Source: Caprimulgus europaeus (lineage: Eukaryota; Chordata; Aves; Caprimulgiformes; Caprimulgidae). From it: 64,000 nucleotides of DNA. This document shows positions 1 through 12,850 of the stretch, one piece after another. The notes beneath the pieces were generated by a model. It made no database searches. It had not been told where the DNA came from and worked only from the letters and a program-made list of their open reading frames with translations. Positions within the stretch are counted from its first letter, which is position 1. Each line of letters opens with the position of its first letter. Where the stretch lies: positions 12,159,686-12,223,685 of the forward strand of contig OU015534.1 in the NCBI GenBank assembly GCA_907165065.1. The letters are read 5' to 3'. The position numbers and the translations under genes were made by a program.

Positions 1-1999
1 TCAAACAGGCGATGAGTACAGAAAATGCTCTTATCTGTGACATCCTTCTGGCAGCACGCACAGGTGCAGCATCCCAGCTCCTCTCCTCAGATTTATCAGT
101 GGTCAGAGATGCCATGGGCTGGAGGGGGAGTGTGGGTAGTGGTTGCTGCTTTGTTTGTGAAACCTTTCGGCCCTAAAAGACCCTGTTTCAATGACCCTGA
201 AATGGCTGCTGGCTCCCAATTCAGCTCTGTTCCTAGAGAAAGTCTGTATGGGACCACTGCAACCCATCAGCCTGTTCCTACACCCCCCCATCCAGTCTGA
301 ACAACAGGACAGGCAGTCAGTGATAGCTCTGTCTGAGCACGGCAGAGACAAAAAGATGTGACACTGGTGGTGAGAGGGTGGGGGAGAAGGCCTGGGGCTT
401 CCCTTTGTATGGGCAAGTGGCCACTCTGTGAGGAAAGCACAAAAACCTTACCTGTGACTACCCAGAAAGGTCATTAGGTGGGGGGGGAAAGGAGCACACT
501 GATCTGTGCAGCAAGATAACATGTGTGTCCATCTCCAAAGCTTTGTGCAAAGGGCAAAGACTCATATTTTTGCAGACATACTTTGGAGATGCCTTCTTCC
601 AAGAGAAGACAGAAGCGGAAGAGATCAGAAGGACTGTTATCGCAGTGGCATTTCCAAAGGCAGGCTGTGAGATGCAGGTGCCCCTGCTCTCAGAGATGGT
701 TTTCAGCCACACTCCACTTTGCCTTTGAGGAATGGCAATGTTAGGCTTACCTGCTGACACTAGAGACACAGCAAGCAATTTAAGAGGAGCTGAGTGGGGG
801 AGATAGTGCACAGCCTTGGACAGAGTGCCTCATGCTTCAAATGAAAATGGGTGTGATGCAGTGGGGGATGCAGAAAGGTGGTCTCTAGGAGCAGGGTGTA
901 ATAACTCTGCTGGTTGGTGGTTCACTGGAGGGCTGTGGCAGATCTGTGCTAGGGAGGAGTTGATGATTATAGTCTGGGATCAACTAGTTAGGGTCATCTC
1001 TACTTGACAGAGATTGCCAGGACAGCACATCCTGAGGCCTCTGCCTTACCTTGTTGTTAATCTGTGACCCTCCTTCCCTCACCAGTGTGCACATCTTGCC
1101 ACAAGAGCATGTGAGCTGGATGAGTAATGAATAACTTGACCAATCCTAATGAGCCATTACAAGCAAATGAGGCTGAGGAAGGAAGTCACAGCTTGGAAGC
1201 CGACCAAAGGATTCTGTACATCTCTATTATTTCCATTATTTACACACTGGCTGCTGCTACCACAACTCCTGCCCTCTGTGTTTACAGCTGGACACTGACA
1301 CACAGGTCTCACCACGCTGCTCCCTGTTTATTGCATCAGCTACTCCCTTTCCCCTCACGTGCCCAGGCCCCGTGTGCTTGGCAGCACGCTGCCAACAAAG
1401 GCATTTGCCTCTAGCAAGGAGATACACAGGAGCAAGAATCCCTATGCAGCAGGCAAGTGTGCAGCTTTACCCTGCTGACAACCTATGGCGATGGGAGGCA
1501 GGTTTGCTTCTCCAGACATCATCTGGAAGTGAGATTTTGGCCAGAGAAGAGCCAGTGAAGGCAGGTTTTCAGGGGAAGCATCCTGTTTACCACAGAGCCT
1601 CAGCAGCCACTGTGTAGGGTAGGATTTCAAGGGGCTGTTTTCCACAGTCACTTACTTGAACCAAAGCAAAATGAACCTATCCTATCCCATATGTCAAGCT
1701 CTGCTCTGGGCACAGCCCAGCAAGCCACAACCAAGCTTGTGTAGAATGTGTGTGCTGACACTGCCCTCCACTCTCATCTGTTATGTCAAACACATGTACC
1801 ATTTCCCTCCAAAACCACCATCTATCAAGTCAACTCCCACGGCTGCCTCAGCTTGTTGAGACCAGCTATGCAGCCTCACTCTCTTCTCTTCAGAGAAAAC
1901 TCCATCATCCCAGCTTGCAGTAACTGTCCACCCAGCCTGCACTGAGCCCACCTCAGCTCTGCTAGGAAAAGCTGTGCCCCCCCAGCAGAAAGTCCTTAC
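1..1999 (-). other. PTPRF: PTPRF intron, partial, after the cleavage-site exon
   Basis: This is unique-looking intronic sequence. I searched both strands for the next LAR exon (the conserved SPYSDE segment and the transmembrane exon) and did not see it, so it lies beyond the window edge. I see no repeat or RNA gene here. Confidence 0.7.
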
Positions 2000-2212
2000 T
2001 GTGTCTCCATCCTCCAGCGAGGCCAGCACGAAGCAGCGATAGCTCAGGTCTTGAGATAGGGGCTTGTTGTAGAAACCTTTGTAGTTCTTCTCGTCCCCCA
2101 GGGTGAAGGTCTCGGGCAGCACATCCACTTGAGCAGCAATGTAGGGCTTGAGTCTGTCTGCTTGACGTCGCTGGCGCCTGCTCTGACTCCCTTGGCTTAT
2201 GGCCTCCAGCAG
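2000..2212 (-). CDS. PTPRF: PTPRF exon: membrane-proximal region with furin-type cleavage site
   Basis: The exon is 213 nt, 71 codons, phase 0-0. It begins LLEAIS after acceptor CCCCAG and ends EDGDT before donor GTAAGG. Residues 12-16 are RRQRR, giving an R-X-R-R proprotein convertase site; LAR is known to be cut here into a non-covalently bound ectodomain and a transmembrane/phosphatase subunit. After the site comes RLKPYIAAQVDVLPETFTLGD and then the NYKGFYNKPLS and SYRCFVLASL segment, a conserved part of the family's membrane-proximal region. As I remember the human protein, the site there is a longer run of arginines, so the bird form looks reduced but still fits the consensus. An open frame continues past the donor for some codons, but the donor is strong and the read-through shows no similarity to LAR. 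Confidence 0.93.
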
Positions 2213-5187
2213 CTGGGGACAAAAAAGGTGCATCACTATTGCTTCACCTGGCGTGACACCGCCTTACGCTGTTACCTTACTGGTTGTAGGACTCAGCAGG
2301 GTGAAAGGAAAGGCAGGAGAAGATACTGGGTTTGATTTGGATGTGGTGGTACAAAGAAACCAGAGAGATGCATTATCCATTTAGGCGCTGCTGGGACACC
2401 GGTCTGCAGCCCCACACTGCAAGCACCTCTGCCAGGAGCTCAGCTCTGGGAGAGTCCTGAGCCCTGGGATGCCGACACATGAATGTCAGGGCTGGGACAG
2501 CCTGGCTGTGCCTGCCATCCAGAGTCAGTGCATCCCAATGGGCTGGGAGTGAACTGGGCCACCCAAACACTGGTATGGACAGCAACTCGTGTTCTCTCCG
2601 GACACTGGATGTGAATTACAGCTGACACTGATGTACAGGGGAAAAATGACATTTGCTGTGTCTTTCCCTTCTGTCAGTGCCTCGATATTTCACCTGCTGC
2701 TGGGCTGCAGGCAGAGCTGTGTGTAAATCACACAGAATGGTAACAGATTTCATAGGATGTTCAGAGTAAAAATGGCAAATTTCATAGTCAGCCACAAATT
2801 CATGCGAAAGGATATAAATACACAAAATTTCAATTATACTGCTAAGAAAGACTCTCAGATGTTTAAAGATGTTTTTCTAATGAATAAAACCTAATATTAG
2901 GCTTGGAACAGAAATTCTAATTTAAAATGAAGAAGGAGGCATGAAATACATTTCACACACAAATGTGTCAGTGCAGCATTGTCAGGGCAGTCAGGGCACA
3001 TCAGTGGGGCTGAGGACAGTGATGAGCACACAAAGCCATGCTGCTGAGCTGAGCTCACTCCCACTGAGGAGGAAAAGCCACGTAAGGCACCCCCCACTCT
3101 TTCCCCTTCACAGCCCACTCTTGCCTTCTTATGAATACTCATATTGGAGCAATTTAGAAAAGCTATAGATTGTAATTGCAATATCACAAACAAACAAAAA
3201 GGAAAAAAGAAAAAAGGGATTGAGAAATCTCAGTTTCATAAATATCCTTGTAACTGCAGGGGGAAAAGGCAGAAAGACAGTCTTTGGACTGTTGAGTTTG
3301 CTCCTTACACAAATCTCTTACACTTTGGCTGAAATTACAGCTAAGCTCTTTGGGGCAGAACGCACAGCTGTATGTGCATGAAACTATAGGGGTTCAGTTG
3401 TGATTGAGGTTGCTGGATGTCTTCTGCCACCTATATATGTAACATACAGCCCAAAAGACTGCACCAAAAGAAATGCAAGGCTTGCAAATTCAGATCCTGA
3501 AAAATTAGGAAATTAATATTGTCTCTGCAAAATTAATCCAGCTGTCTTACGTATGTGCGTTGTGTTACAATCCCTGGCTGCACGGGCACACACTATCTCT
3601 TCTGCAACTCCCCTGCTTTGTTCAATACACAGGACAGACAGTGCTTAATCAAAGAGCAGCTATTCCATATTTTGTTTTCTTCTTTGCATTATGCAGCCTG
3701 AGGCCTTGTTTATTGCTTACTATTCAAATCCAGCTCTGAAGACAAAATTAATAATTTCCTCATGGGCTTTTCTATGGTGCTGATCACTATAATATTACAA
3801 GTCCTTCACAAACATTAACGAACTTATCTTCCAAGCACCCATATGAGGTGAAATGAAAGCGATTATCCTAATTTTACAGATGGAGACAGAGATATAGGGA
3901 CATTAATGTAAAAAATGTTCACTAATTTTGAATGTCAAATTGAAAAGACATTGGCTTGTTTTGTTTTTAAAGAAAACTTAGCATTTTTTTATAGCACTGA
4001 CTGTACCCAGCAGAGCTCCTACTGACTTTCTCTGCAGCTGGAGATACTGAGGCTTTGAAATGAGGCTCCAGGATCTCAAACTGAGGACTCCAAAAAACAG
4101 AACATGCAAGACAGTGGCTGCTAATGAAAATTTTGTTTTAAATCATCTGCCCAAGACTGGGTGAAATAGAGATAGAAACCAGTTCTCTTGATAGCTTTCA
4201 ACCACCTAAAGCTCAAAACCAAACCATCCTTTTTCATCCTGTTCTTCTATTTCTTGCAACATCTTCCAACTTCTGCAATGAAGTGATGCAGAAGACCTAC
4301 AGATGATGGTTCTCCATCACACAGATGTGCAGAAAAGAACCACTCATACACAGTGTGAGCTGGGACCCCATAGAAAAGCCTGTGCAATCATGTAATTCAA
4401 GATTAATGATAAGCAAGGGCTGACTTACAGCTTCTAACACTCTGTAATTTCCGAGTGCTTCAAGCTTGCAACTTTGTTCTCTTAATTGACTCTTCTGTGT
4501 GTCATTTCTTGGAATTTTTCCTTATTACTTTGGAGGTGGTGGTGTGTGTGGGAAAGAGCGAGCCCACAAACCCCTTGTGTGAGACTCTTCTGACACCTGC
4601 ACAAACACCCCACTACTGGCGTTGGAGGACTCCTGCACAGAATAAACTGCATCTTGGGGGAATGGGCTGGTGGACGCTGAAAGCCTTTAACGAGCTTGTG
4701 TGAAGAGAGCTTTGCAGGTTTTGTTAGATACTAGAGTAAACTCCTTATCCAAATTGTGAGCTTAGGTCCTATCCAGAAAGGGAAACGCCTCCTGACAGAA
4801 CAGTTTAATAAACTGAAAACAACAACTTTCTCCCCTAAGCTTGTTTTCCAAATCAGCATGGCTGCTTCAGCTGAAAGAGGCTGCAAAGAGTGTACAACCC
4901 GAGACAGCATCCGTCCTGCTCAGCACTCTTGAGACACTCGAGTGTGGTCTCCCAATGGGGCACATTCTGGGAGGTGGATCCTCCTTTGCTTGACTCCATC
5001 CTCCTTCCTACATGCTGTCACCAGCAGAGAAAGGCTGAGCAGGCACTGCATGTCCCACAGGCCCCCATCTCTGATGTACAGCCTGCACCTATGTCGCTGC
5101 ATCTGTGCTGTTGCCAGGAGGCCTGGGCAAAGAGTGCCAGACCACTTGAGAGCCACTTCCATTACCGCAGCTGCTACAGACTCCTAC
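2213..5187 (-). other. PTPRF: PTPRF intron, 2,975 nt
   Basis: GT-AG intron between the FN3-8 linker exon and the cleavage-site exon. It holds the MIR-like relic near 3795-3915 and otherwise AT-rich sequence from about 3400 to 4500, with no coding signal. Confidence 0.85.
3795..3915 (-). repeat. MIR-like SINE relic
   Basis: The stretch from 'ttcacaaacattaacgaact' through 'tatgaggtg' and 'taattttacagatggagac' follows, in reverse complement, the order of the ancient MIR SINE 3' half as I remember it (the ATCTGTAAAA block followed by CTCATA and a TTAATG-type segment). It is degraded and has gaps. A second weak match to the neighbouring part of MIR near 4145-4195 could belong to the same copy, split by about 230 bases. 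Bird genomes do keep a small number of such amniote relics. Confidence 0.5.
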
Positions 5188-5278
5188 CTGGTCCAGCTCC
5201 ATCTCATCAGGTGTCCGCCACCGAGCAACTGGGCTGCTGGTGCTCTGATCTGCTGGCACAACCACGATGTAGTACCAC
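5188..5278 (-). CDS. PTPRF: PTPRF exon: linker after FN3-8
   Basis: The exon is 91 nt and completes an arginine codon split across the intron (AG|G), followed by WYYIVVVPADQ and ending RWRTPDEMELDQ at donor GTAGGAG. The acceptor is TTCCCAG. The hydrophobic YYIVVV strand begins the membrane-proximal domain that follows FN3-8 in LAR; human LAR as I recall it reads RWFYIVVVPID and later RWSTPEELELDE at the same places. The middle (QSTSSPVA) is the variable part. Phase is 2-0. It sits 2,975 nt upstream of the cleavage-site exon in the direction of transcription. Confidence 0.92.
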
Positions 5279-5964
5279 CTGGGAAGAAAGGAAAGCATAA
5301 GCACAAGCACTAGACCCTAAGTCATCTCTGGCAGGCCACTGAGTAACACGTGCCATATGCCTCCCAAGGACAACCTGCTCCTCTCCCTGCCCTCTAAGCA
5401 GCAAAATGGTTTAGGTAAGGAAGAGGCAGGTTTTCCAACTGCACCAGAGAAGAGAATACTCCCGTTAGCACTCATTAGGCTAATGAAGATCTACAGACTG
5501 TGCTCCAGAGGGTGGTGTAGGAGCTGTGAGAAGGACATTTATATAATCGGATTGTAGCAAGAACCCTGGGGGAACTGTGCTTTAGCACAAGGATACCACA
5601 GTAACGAATAAGACTTCCACAAACTCGCTTTTTTAATCTCCTTGAGGCTTTAGGCATTATTTATTTAAAGGATATTATACAGTGTCAGAGAAAGTCCCTC
5701 CTGATCCTCAACTGTGTTTTTGCTGGTAGCATCTGGAGTATGCCCACCAGGGTGAGGGCAAACTGTCACAGAATCATCTTAATTTTATTGAACATAAATA
5801 TTTGCTCAGAAAGAGCCAGCAGTGTGATTCCATGTTATGGGCAAATGCCTGCTCAGAAATTCACTCTCAGGTTACAAAATCCACAGGTTGGTAGAGCTCT
5901 GTCTTGCCCTTTTCCCCATCTCTAGCCTCCCACCCTGCCTTCCCCACCCGGGCATAGCACCTAC
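5279..5964 (-). other. PTPRF: PTPRF intron, 686 nt
   Basis: Short GT-AG intron (donor GTAGGTG, acceptor TTCCCAG). I see nothing else in it. Confidence 0.9.
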
Positions 5965-6218
5965 CTAACCGGCACAGTCGTCTGGACTTTGGGAAGGGTG
6001 AGTGTGAATTTTCCTTCTTGTATGTATTTGTTTGTGGCAATGGGCTTGCTTTGCAAGACGTCAGGAGCGGTGCGGATTGAGACGAGGTGCTGGAGCCCCC
6101 CAGCACTGCTCCCACGGTTCATCAGCACAAAAGAATAGTCCGTGTCCGGCTGGAGGTCACTTATGAGTTTCTTCATTGAGTGGCCGTCCACCTCCACACT
6201 CTGGCTATTGTACAGAAT
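5965..6218 (-). CDS. PTPRF: PTPRF exon: second half of FN3-8 and following linker
   Basis: The exon is 254 nt (84 codons plus AG), phase 0-2, with acceptor TGTTTCAG and donor GTAGGTG. It starts ILYNSQSVEVDGHSMKKLI, continues with the tyrosine-corner region LQPDTDYSFVLMNRGSS, and closes FN3-8 with AGGLQHLVSIRTAP. The last third (KPIATNKYIQEGKFTLTLPKV) is the linker toward the membrane-proximal domain and is less conserved than the FN3 part. The match to LAR over the NRGSSAGGLQHLVSIRTAP stretch is, from memory, close to identical, which argues for PTPRF over its two paralogs. Confidence 0.94.
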
Positions 6219-9200
6219 CTGAAACAGGAAAAGGACACACTCATACAGCCAACAGCTGCTGATGAAAACTCACACTCAAAACAGCAGTGTTAGAGATGAC
6301 AATTTGGCTCTGGGCCCTCCCTCAGGTGGTTCAGCTACTGTGCGCTTCGTAAACAGCCATAAATCTTTAGTTAAAGAAGAGCAACCCCCAGCCGAGGGTT
6401 GAGCTGCGTTCCCTGCATCTCGCAGCGATGGAGCAGAGAGGGTCATCTCTGCAAAGCCCGGGTGGCCGGCACCAGCAGCGAGGCCGGCGGTGCCACACGC
6501 ACTGCTTTTCAGCAGCAGTTTGGGGGAGGAATCCAGATGGCTGTGCTTTGCCCTCACACGGAGATGAATGGATCTTTGTTTCTTGTCTCACAAGGCTACA
6601 ACACACAATATGCTCTTGGTGTAAAACCCCGTCTGCTTTAAATTGGTGTCACTCCTGTGTCTACCAGCTGACGCCTGATCGAACGGTTAATGCACAGCAT
6701 CCTCCTCCCAGCAAGGTGACCAGAGATGGGTTACATGCCTCACCAATGATCTGACAAATCAAGCGCCGGGCTCACAAATTGGTACCCGAAACAGTGGCTC
6801 TGCAGGTGTGACACCCCGTTGCTATGACAACAGATGCTGGTGCCTCGCCAGCCGTGGGCAGGAGATCGGCGCTGCTTTTCACTGCTGCGCTTGCAGCGAG
6901 GGGCTGCTGGGCAGGGCAGGACAATGCCCTTGGTGGCCCAGTGCAGCCCCCTCGCACACCTTCCTCGGCTAATGGCATTTTCTCAGCTCCCCGTTGCAGA
7001 TATGCAGGATCCCCATCTCCCCCAGGGTACAACAGCCATGGGCACTGCTGTATTAGCTGCACCAAACAGCCTGTCTGCACCAGGAACCTCGATCCCAATC
7101 CTGCTGGGACAACCCTTGTATCTTGAAACCCTGGGTGCTGCCTCTGCAAAGCCAGAGACTCAAACAGTTCTAGGAGACAGAGACAAATGGAGGGTAGAGA
7201 ACCCCAGAGACCAGAGGTTGTGCCCCAGCTGTGATAAAACCAGTGTGTTTCCTACCACCAGCAGACTGTCCAGCATGGCAGGGGAGTGCTGGTTTCCTGA
7301 TAGTGGTGCAGTCACAGCATGCCAAAAACTGGCAATGGCAGAGCTGCAGCATGTTAAACCACGGCAGTCTGTTACGAGCCACAGGCAAAGATCACACAGT
7401 AAAATGTGCTCTTTCCAACAGCGGCCTTGAGAGAGAGAAGACAGCTCTGTGGAAAAAAAATTACTTGAAGTAAACCAGATTTTTCACCAGCTGAGCCCAC
7501 CACTCAGGCTGACGCAGGCAGCCAGGGAGGGACCAAACTTCCCTTCCAAGTCACCTTTTCAGCAGGTGGCAGAAATCTGCAGAATACTGCTGGCTCACTG
7601 AGACAAGGGCAGCTGATTAGCACTGCTCTAATACTTAGTGCTGGGGCTAGGAGGAGGAAGGAGGCCATGGAAAGAGATCTGAAGGACAGCAGGGCACAGG
7701 GACCAGGCTAGGCCTGGAATTTGCAGCTCTGCTTTTGTGTTATCCAAACAGTGATACCAACAGCATGCTTCAAATCCTCTTCAGGACACTTTGCATGGAG
7801 GTTGGGACAGGAAAAGAGCCTCAGCTTTTTTGCTGCTGCGAAGAGACTCCCAACAGGTAAAAGAGCAGCAGTGAGGAGCCAGCAATGGAGAAAAGACACA
7901 ATGAGTCTTGTTTGTTGACATGCTTCAATATTCAGGGATGAACTGCAAAAAGAAGCACCAAGTACTAAAGGAACAGAGGTGTGCAGGGACAAAGCCCTTC
8001 CTGCTGCCCCATGTGCAGGAAGGGCTGTCAAAGGTAGGATGGCTAGAGAGAGTTGATCTCTGCTGTGACTCCTCTTAAGAGATATTTTCTCCTGGGCTTT
8101 AATCCCTTTCTCCAAAGACACGCACATCAGATGGGTGCTAAAGAGAGTGCAAAAAGCTAATATGAGAAATGCTTCTCACAGTGCTGGAATATCAGATACT
8201 TAGTTGGCAGATTTCACCCTGCTTTGCCACAGAAGTAGGCACAACAAAGACAGGAGCACTAGACTTCAAGTCACCTTGGCAGCTTTACTACCTGTTCCAA
8301 CTCCACCCCTTGCAATGATATTGCAATAGCACAGGTCCAGATATTTCCAGTGAAAGCAAGCCAGGGGTGTCCTGAGAGAGCAGCAGGACCTCACTTCATG
8401 TGCTCCAACACATACTTGAACAAAACCAACTTCCACCATTAAGAGCTATGCTAGAAGAAGGCAAAACCCACAATGAGTTCTGTTGCCTCTCAACTGAGAT
8501 TTCTCACTATATAGTCTTCCCTAATAAAGGTATCACCGACTGCTTCTGCATGTGGTCTAGGGAAGACACTCACCCACCAGCTGCCTGCACGAGGCATCTG
8601 CTGGGGACATAGCTGTTGTTCTGGGGCAAAAGGAGGCAGAAGAGATGGTAAGGCATTTCAGTTTGGAGGTTCCCTGCTTGCTCTGCATCGGAAAAGGCCA
8701 GGACACAGGCCTCAATTCAGTCCTGACACCAGTTGATTTTTACTGCCATGCACAGAAAATTGTCTCCAAAGACAGTGAAATTGGCATTTGCAATGCTTTC
8801 CTGAAGCATTCTCCGCTGTCCCCCCTTTTCACAGTTGCCGTAGCAGTTCTTCCCTCCTTTACCTGCCATAACACATTGTCTTCTCAAATGTTATGCACCA
8901 TTAGTTAAGGCCTCCACACAAACCTTACCATAATGTAAGGGCTCAGAAACAGTAATTCGTGTGCAGCTGAAGATGGCCAGGAGCTCAAGCAGGAGTGCTA
9001 TTTAGAGGTTGCATCATGTCCCACTGGTAACCACTTAAAGTCAGCAGCAAATTTGGCCCAAGGGCTCTGAACTGCCAAACATTGCTAACTAGCCCATGGA
9101 TTGCTGTAAAATGTCATTTGTGCTGCTTTTACTCACAGGAGAAAATTTGCAAAGCTTAGGTGGGTCCAAATGTCACTGCTAAAGGTTTGCTGCTTGATTT

Positions 9201-12113
9201 CAAGGCAGTAAAGAATGTATTGAACGAAAAGATGAAAAGACACACAGCGTGCAACACTGGAGAAGATAATTACTTGATGGAAAAGTAGACAAGGTTGCCT
9301 TTTTTGGGGGCAGCAGTAATTACTACATAATTACTACAGAAAAACTCTGCCCAGCATTCTCAGGAGTATTTCTGAACCTGTATCATCATAATCTCCAAAA
9401 GGTGTTATTCCTTCGCCCCACTGGTAAAATACCTTGTGATGCTGCCTCCTGTTCTGCTCTTAAGTTGAAGAATGTGTCTCAGAAAAGCGCAGTTTCCCCA
9501 AGGAGAAGGTTGTATCTATCTTGTACTTTCCATGAAAGCTCCTGAACAGCTTTCTGCAAGCACACTGGAATAGAAAAGGAATAGTGCCTCTGCTCCACCA
9601 AAACTGCTGGGTAACATTTTAGAAGGAATTTATCTCCTGGACCAGAAGTAGCCATGAAAATTCCCTGAAGAGAACTCAAACCTTCATTATTGATTTGGTA
9701 GCAATGAAAATTCCTAAGGTCTCAGTTCATCCCCTATAAAAAAAAAGCACCAGTCCTGCCTGCCCCTCACTAATCATTGTCAGAACAATATCTACTTTAA
9801 TTAAATCTGTTAAAGTAGAATATGACACCCTTTGGGACATAGATTTAGAATGAGACTGTTTATCAAGTGTAGATAATACTAATTGTTCCCATGGAGATTT
9901 ATCTGCTATGCTAGTTACAGCATTAGGCTCTGGCCCCAGCAGCCCATGTGCTGAATTAGAAGAGAGAGGTGAACCTTGTTTACAAAAATACAAAGTTCTG
10001 AAGGTTAAGGATTTCCTTCGAGTGGCTCAGTGACCTGAAGCTGACCCTCTTAGTTCCTGGCCTTGACTTGTGTTTCTGCAAGTCTGGGAATATTAATAGA
10101 AAGAAGACGCTATTAGAGAAATATCCTTGTAACGCTCTTATTTGCATGACTGCTCCTCAGTTAGCGAGTGGCTAATGCCATCTGCTCCTGTGTCATCTGA
10201 GGGTTAACTCACGGCACGGTCAGACCCTGAGTCACGTCTGTGTAAGCAATCGCAGCTACAAGGCTGAGGCAAGGCATCAGCATGATGATGCCCCTGGCTC
10301 CTGGCTGCCTCCAACCACTCCACCATCCTTATGTGGTAGTAACGCTCCAAAGGTCACACTGTCCCTTTCTAGCACTGCGCTGTCAGACAGAGAAGTGGGC
10401 TTTGTGCCACAAGAGTAAGGCAAGGTGAAGCAGACTGGTTCTTCAGCAGAGTGCAAAGTAACAGGGCTCTGTGAAGTTCCTTGCAGCCAGATATCTGAAC
10501 ACTGATCCTAATGCACCCTACAGCTGGGAAGGCATTGAATACCACAAAGTCTTCACAAAAGCTTTGTCTGCTTCAGCTAAACTCTGCATGTTAACAAGTG
10601 TCTGCTATTGATCATGGTAATTCAGGTTCAGGATTTAAACAAGAAGAGTTAGTAACAAGGAAGGGGAGGTGCTCACACACTTTGATGTGGATGCAGTTCA
10701 AGACCTTCCCTTCACTGCCCTGGCCATGGATTCCCCACATCTCATGCAGGCATTGCATTTGCTCTTTAAGCACAACAAGAAGGAAGGGAAATTACACTGC
10801 TCCCACCCTGGGCTACCTTGGGAGAGCCAGCAGTTTCCTGCTGAGACTGGTTGGAAGATCATCCTTGGCTATGTGACATGTTGGACTTGTTTCTTAAGGG
10901 AGAGAAGCTACACTGAGATCTACAGAAATTTGCCACCATGCTCTAGTATTTTACCCACATCAGTGATCTGCACTGAGGGACAGACAAGAGCAGGAAGACA
11001 TTGGGTCATCAGTGTTGTCTGCAGCCTGGTGGACGACACTACATCCAGAACCGTGCTGGAGAAAAGACAGCAGCAGCCATTCCTGCAGAGTTCCCTCTGC
11101 ACTGACACACCTTGTACTGCTTCCAGAAGGGTGATGATGCTTCTCTCCTTCACTCCCTGAGATTATGCATCTGCCCTGATGCTCTGAAGTAACTCATAAA
11201 GGCAATCTGGATTTCTGAGACAGGACACATTGCAGATGGAGTCATTCTTAGTTTGATTCACTGGCTGTTTTTCAGACCACTTTGTCCTGGTGATCTGTTG
11301 CGATTAAATCACATTTATAACTCTTGATGCTTCATCTCTGAGTCAGGCATCAAGACAAGCTTGTGTAACCACTGTCAACAGAGCTGCCTGACTGGTAGGC
11401 CCCAGCTGAGTGATACCAGGTACAAGATACTTGAGAAAGCTGATGGAGGAGTGAAGCACTGACTGGGACTGGGTGAACAACCACAACTGCTCATGGGAAA
11501 AACATCACTGATTTGGGGTGCTGGACCAGTTTCTATTTCCCTTCAAAATGGCAAGTAATTCGGGGGCACTATCAATGGAGGAGTGGGTATTTAGCAAAAG
11601 TTGCTATGGTCAGGATGGGTTTCTAGGTGGATAGTGAAAAGCCAGAAATATGTAGAATGACCCCTGGGACATCCCCATTCCCTGACTGCCTCTGCCCAGC
11701 GCGTGCCTCCACTGCTCGGCATTTCCTATTGGCGTGCCAACATTGTTCACTCCTGTTCGGTTACCATGAGCCAAGTGCTTACTGGCTATTCCACAACTGA
11801 TCAAAACAGAAAGAAATCAACAAAACTACAACACCTTCTGGCCTAAGAAGAACAAGAGGGTGGAAAGCAGCAGTGTGCTCTACTGTGTGCCATGGTTCAA
11901 GCGCAGGTGCTCAAAAGCAAAAGCCACTGCCTAACCTGGGCTCAGAGATCTGAACTCCACAACACCCCAGGCCAGTGAGCAATGTGACCCTGCTCTGCTT
12001 GTCTCTTTGTTTGATGGCCTGAAAATATCATGTGGCAGGTCAAGATGCTGCTTTCCACTGCCCAGCTCACTGCCACAGGTGGAGCTCAGTGTCCTCTGCA
12101 TCCCAGGCCTTAC
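6219..12113 (-). other. PTPRF: PTPRF intron, 5,895 nt
   Basis: GT-AG intron splitting FN3-8. Open frames of up to about 200 codons around 6770-7430 have no recognisable domain and lie in moderately GC-rich sequence where long frames arise by chance. A cluster of transcription-factor-like motifs lies at 10140-10234. Confidence 0.85.
10138..10240. promoter_or_regulatory. Candidate regulatory patch: octamer and AP-1 motifs
   Basis: A perfect octamer ATTTGCAT lies at 10140-10147 and a perfect AP-1 site TGAGTCA at 10228-10234, within about 100 bases. These motifs are short enough to occur by chance, and the call is only a suggestion. Confidence 0.2.
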
Positions 12114-12211
12114 CTTAAAAGGCACTGCAGATTTATAAGAGTCAGGCACTTCCCAGCTCAGCAACACAGACGTTTTCATGACGGCATTGACGCGGAAGTT
12201 CTTAGCAAACA
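12114..12211 (-). CDS. PTPRF: PTPRF exon: first half of FN3-8
   Basis: The exon is 98 nt. Its first two bases complete a valine codon, giving VFAKNFRV, followed by [20 protein letters not shown] and K, then donor GTAAGG. The acceptor is ATTTCAG. It carries the N-terminal strands of FN3-8, including the conserved core tryptophan in LLSWEVP. Phase is 1-0, so FN3-8 is split by a phase-0 intron, as FN3-3 and FN3-5 are in this gene. The downstream half lies 5.9 kb away at 5965-6218. Confidence 0.95.
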
Positions 12212-12850
12212 CTGAAATGAAAAACAAGATATTTGAGCACTCTAAGGACAAGTCAGGAGGGAGCCAGGCAGCAGCTTGGCTCCAAGTCTCTCTTTGTCTA
12301 ACTCAGCAGCAGAGGTCAAAGAGTTCAGCTACAGCAGAGAAGTGAGAGATGAGGAGAAAAGAGCAGCAGCCTTTTACCAAGTCTCCAGCCTCCAGTCGAG
12401 TTTTGCTTTTTGACTATCCTTTCCAGCATCACAGAAAGGAAGCTGTAGGCTGAACTATAGCCTTCCAATCTCCCCCTCCACTCACACTCTCTTGGCCCTT
12501 TGCCATGATCAAAGAACAGTGGTGCTCAGGTACTGGATCTGCAGATGATCCTACCCAGCCGTCTGCTCCAGTTCAAGCAAGAGCCTTTAATGTACAGATA
12601 AAACAGCACAATGTGCCTGTGGAATGACAAAGGCATGTAAGCTACCACCAATGCCCCTCTCCTCCCAAATGGCAACTTTAAGGAAACCTTTGTTGAACCT
12701 CCCCTCACTGAACTTGTTTTACACTAGGGAGCCACACAGTACCTGATCTCATTAGTCAGAGCAAAGGGGAGCGTAGCCTCATGAACCGAAGCAAAGGTCC
12801 CTGTCCCGGAGGCAGAGCTTGCTGTTAGAGCTTGTTAGAGGAGCACTTAC
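12212..12850 (-). other. PTPRF: PTPRF intron, 639 nt
   Basis: Short GT-AG intron between the FN3-6/7 exon and FN3-8. I see nothing else in it. Confidence 0.9.

Noticed and set aside
1781-1999. Read-through of the cleavage-site exon past its donor
   Set aside because: The frame stays open past 2000, but the donor GTAAGG is strong and the added residues do not resemble LAR.
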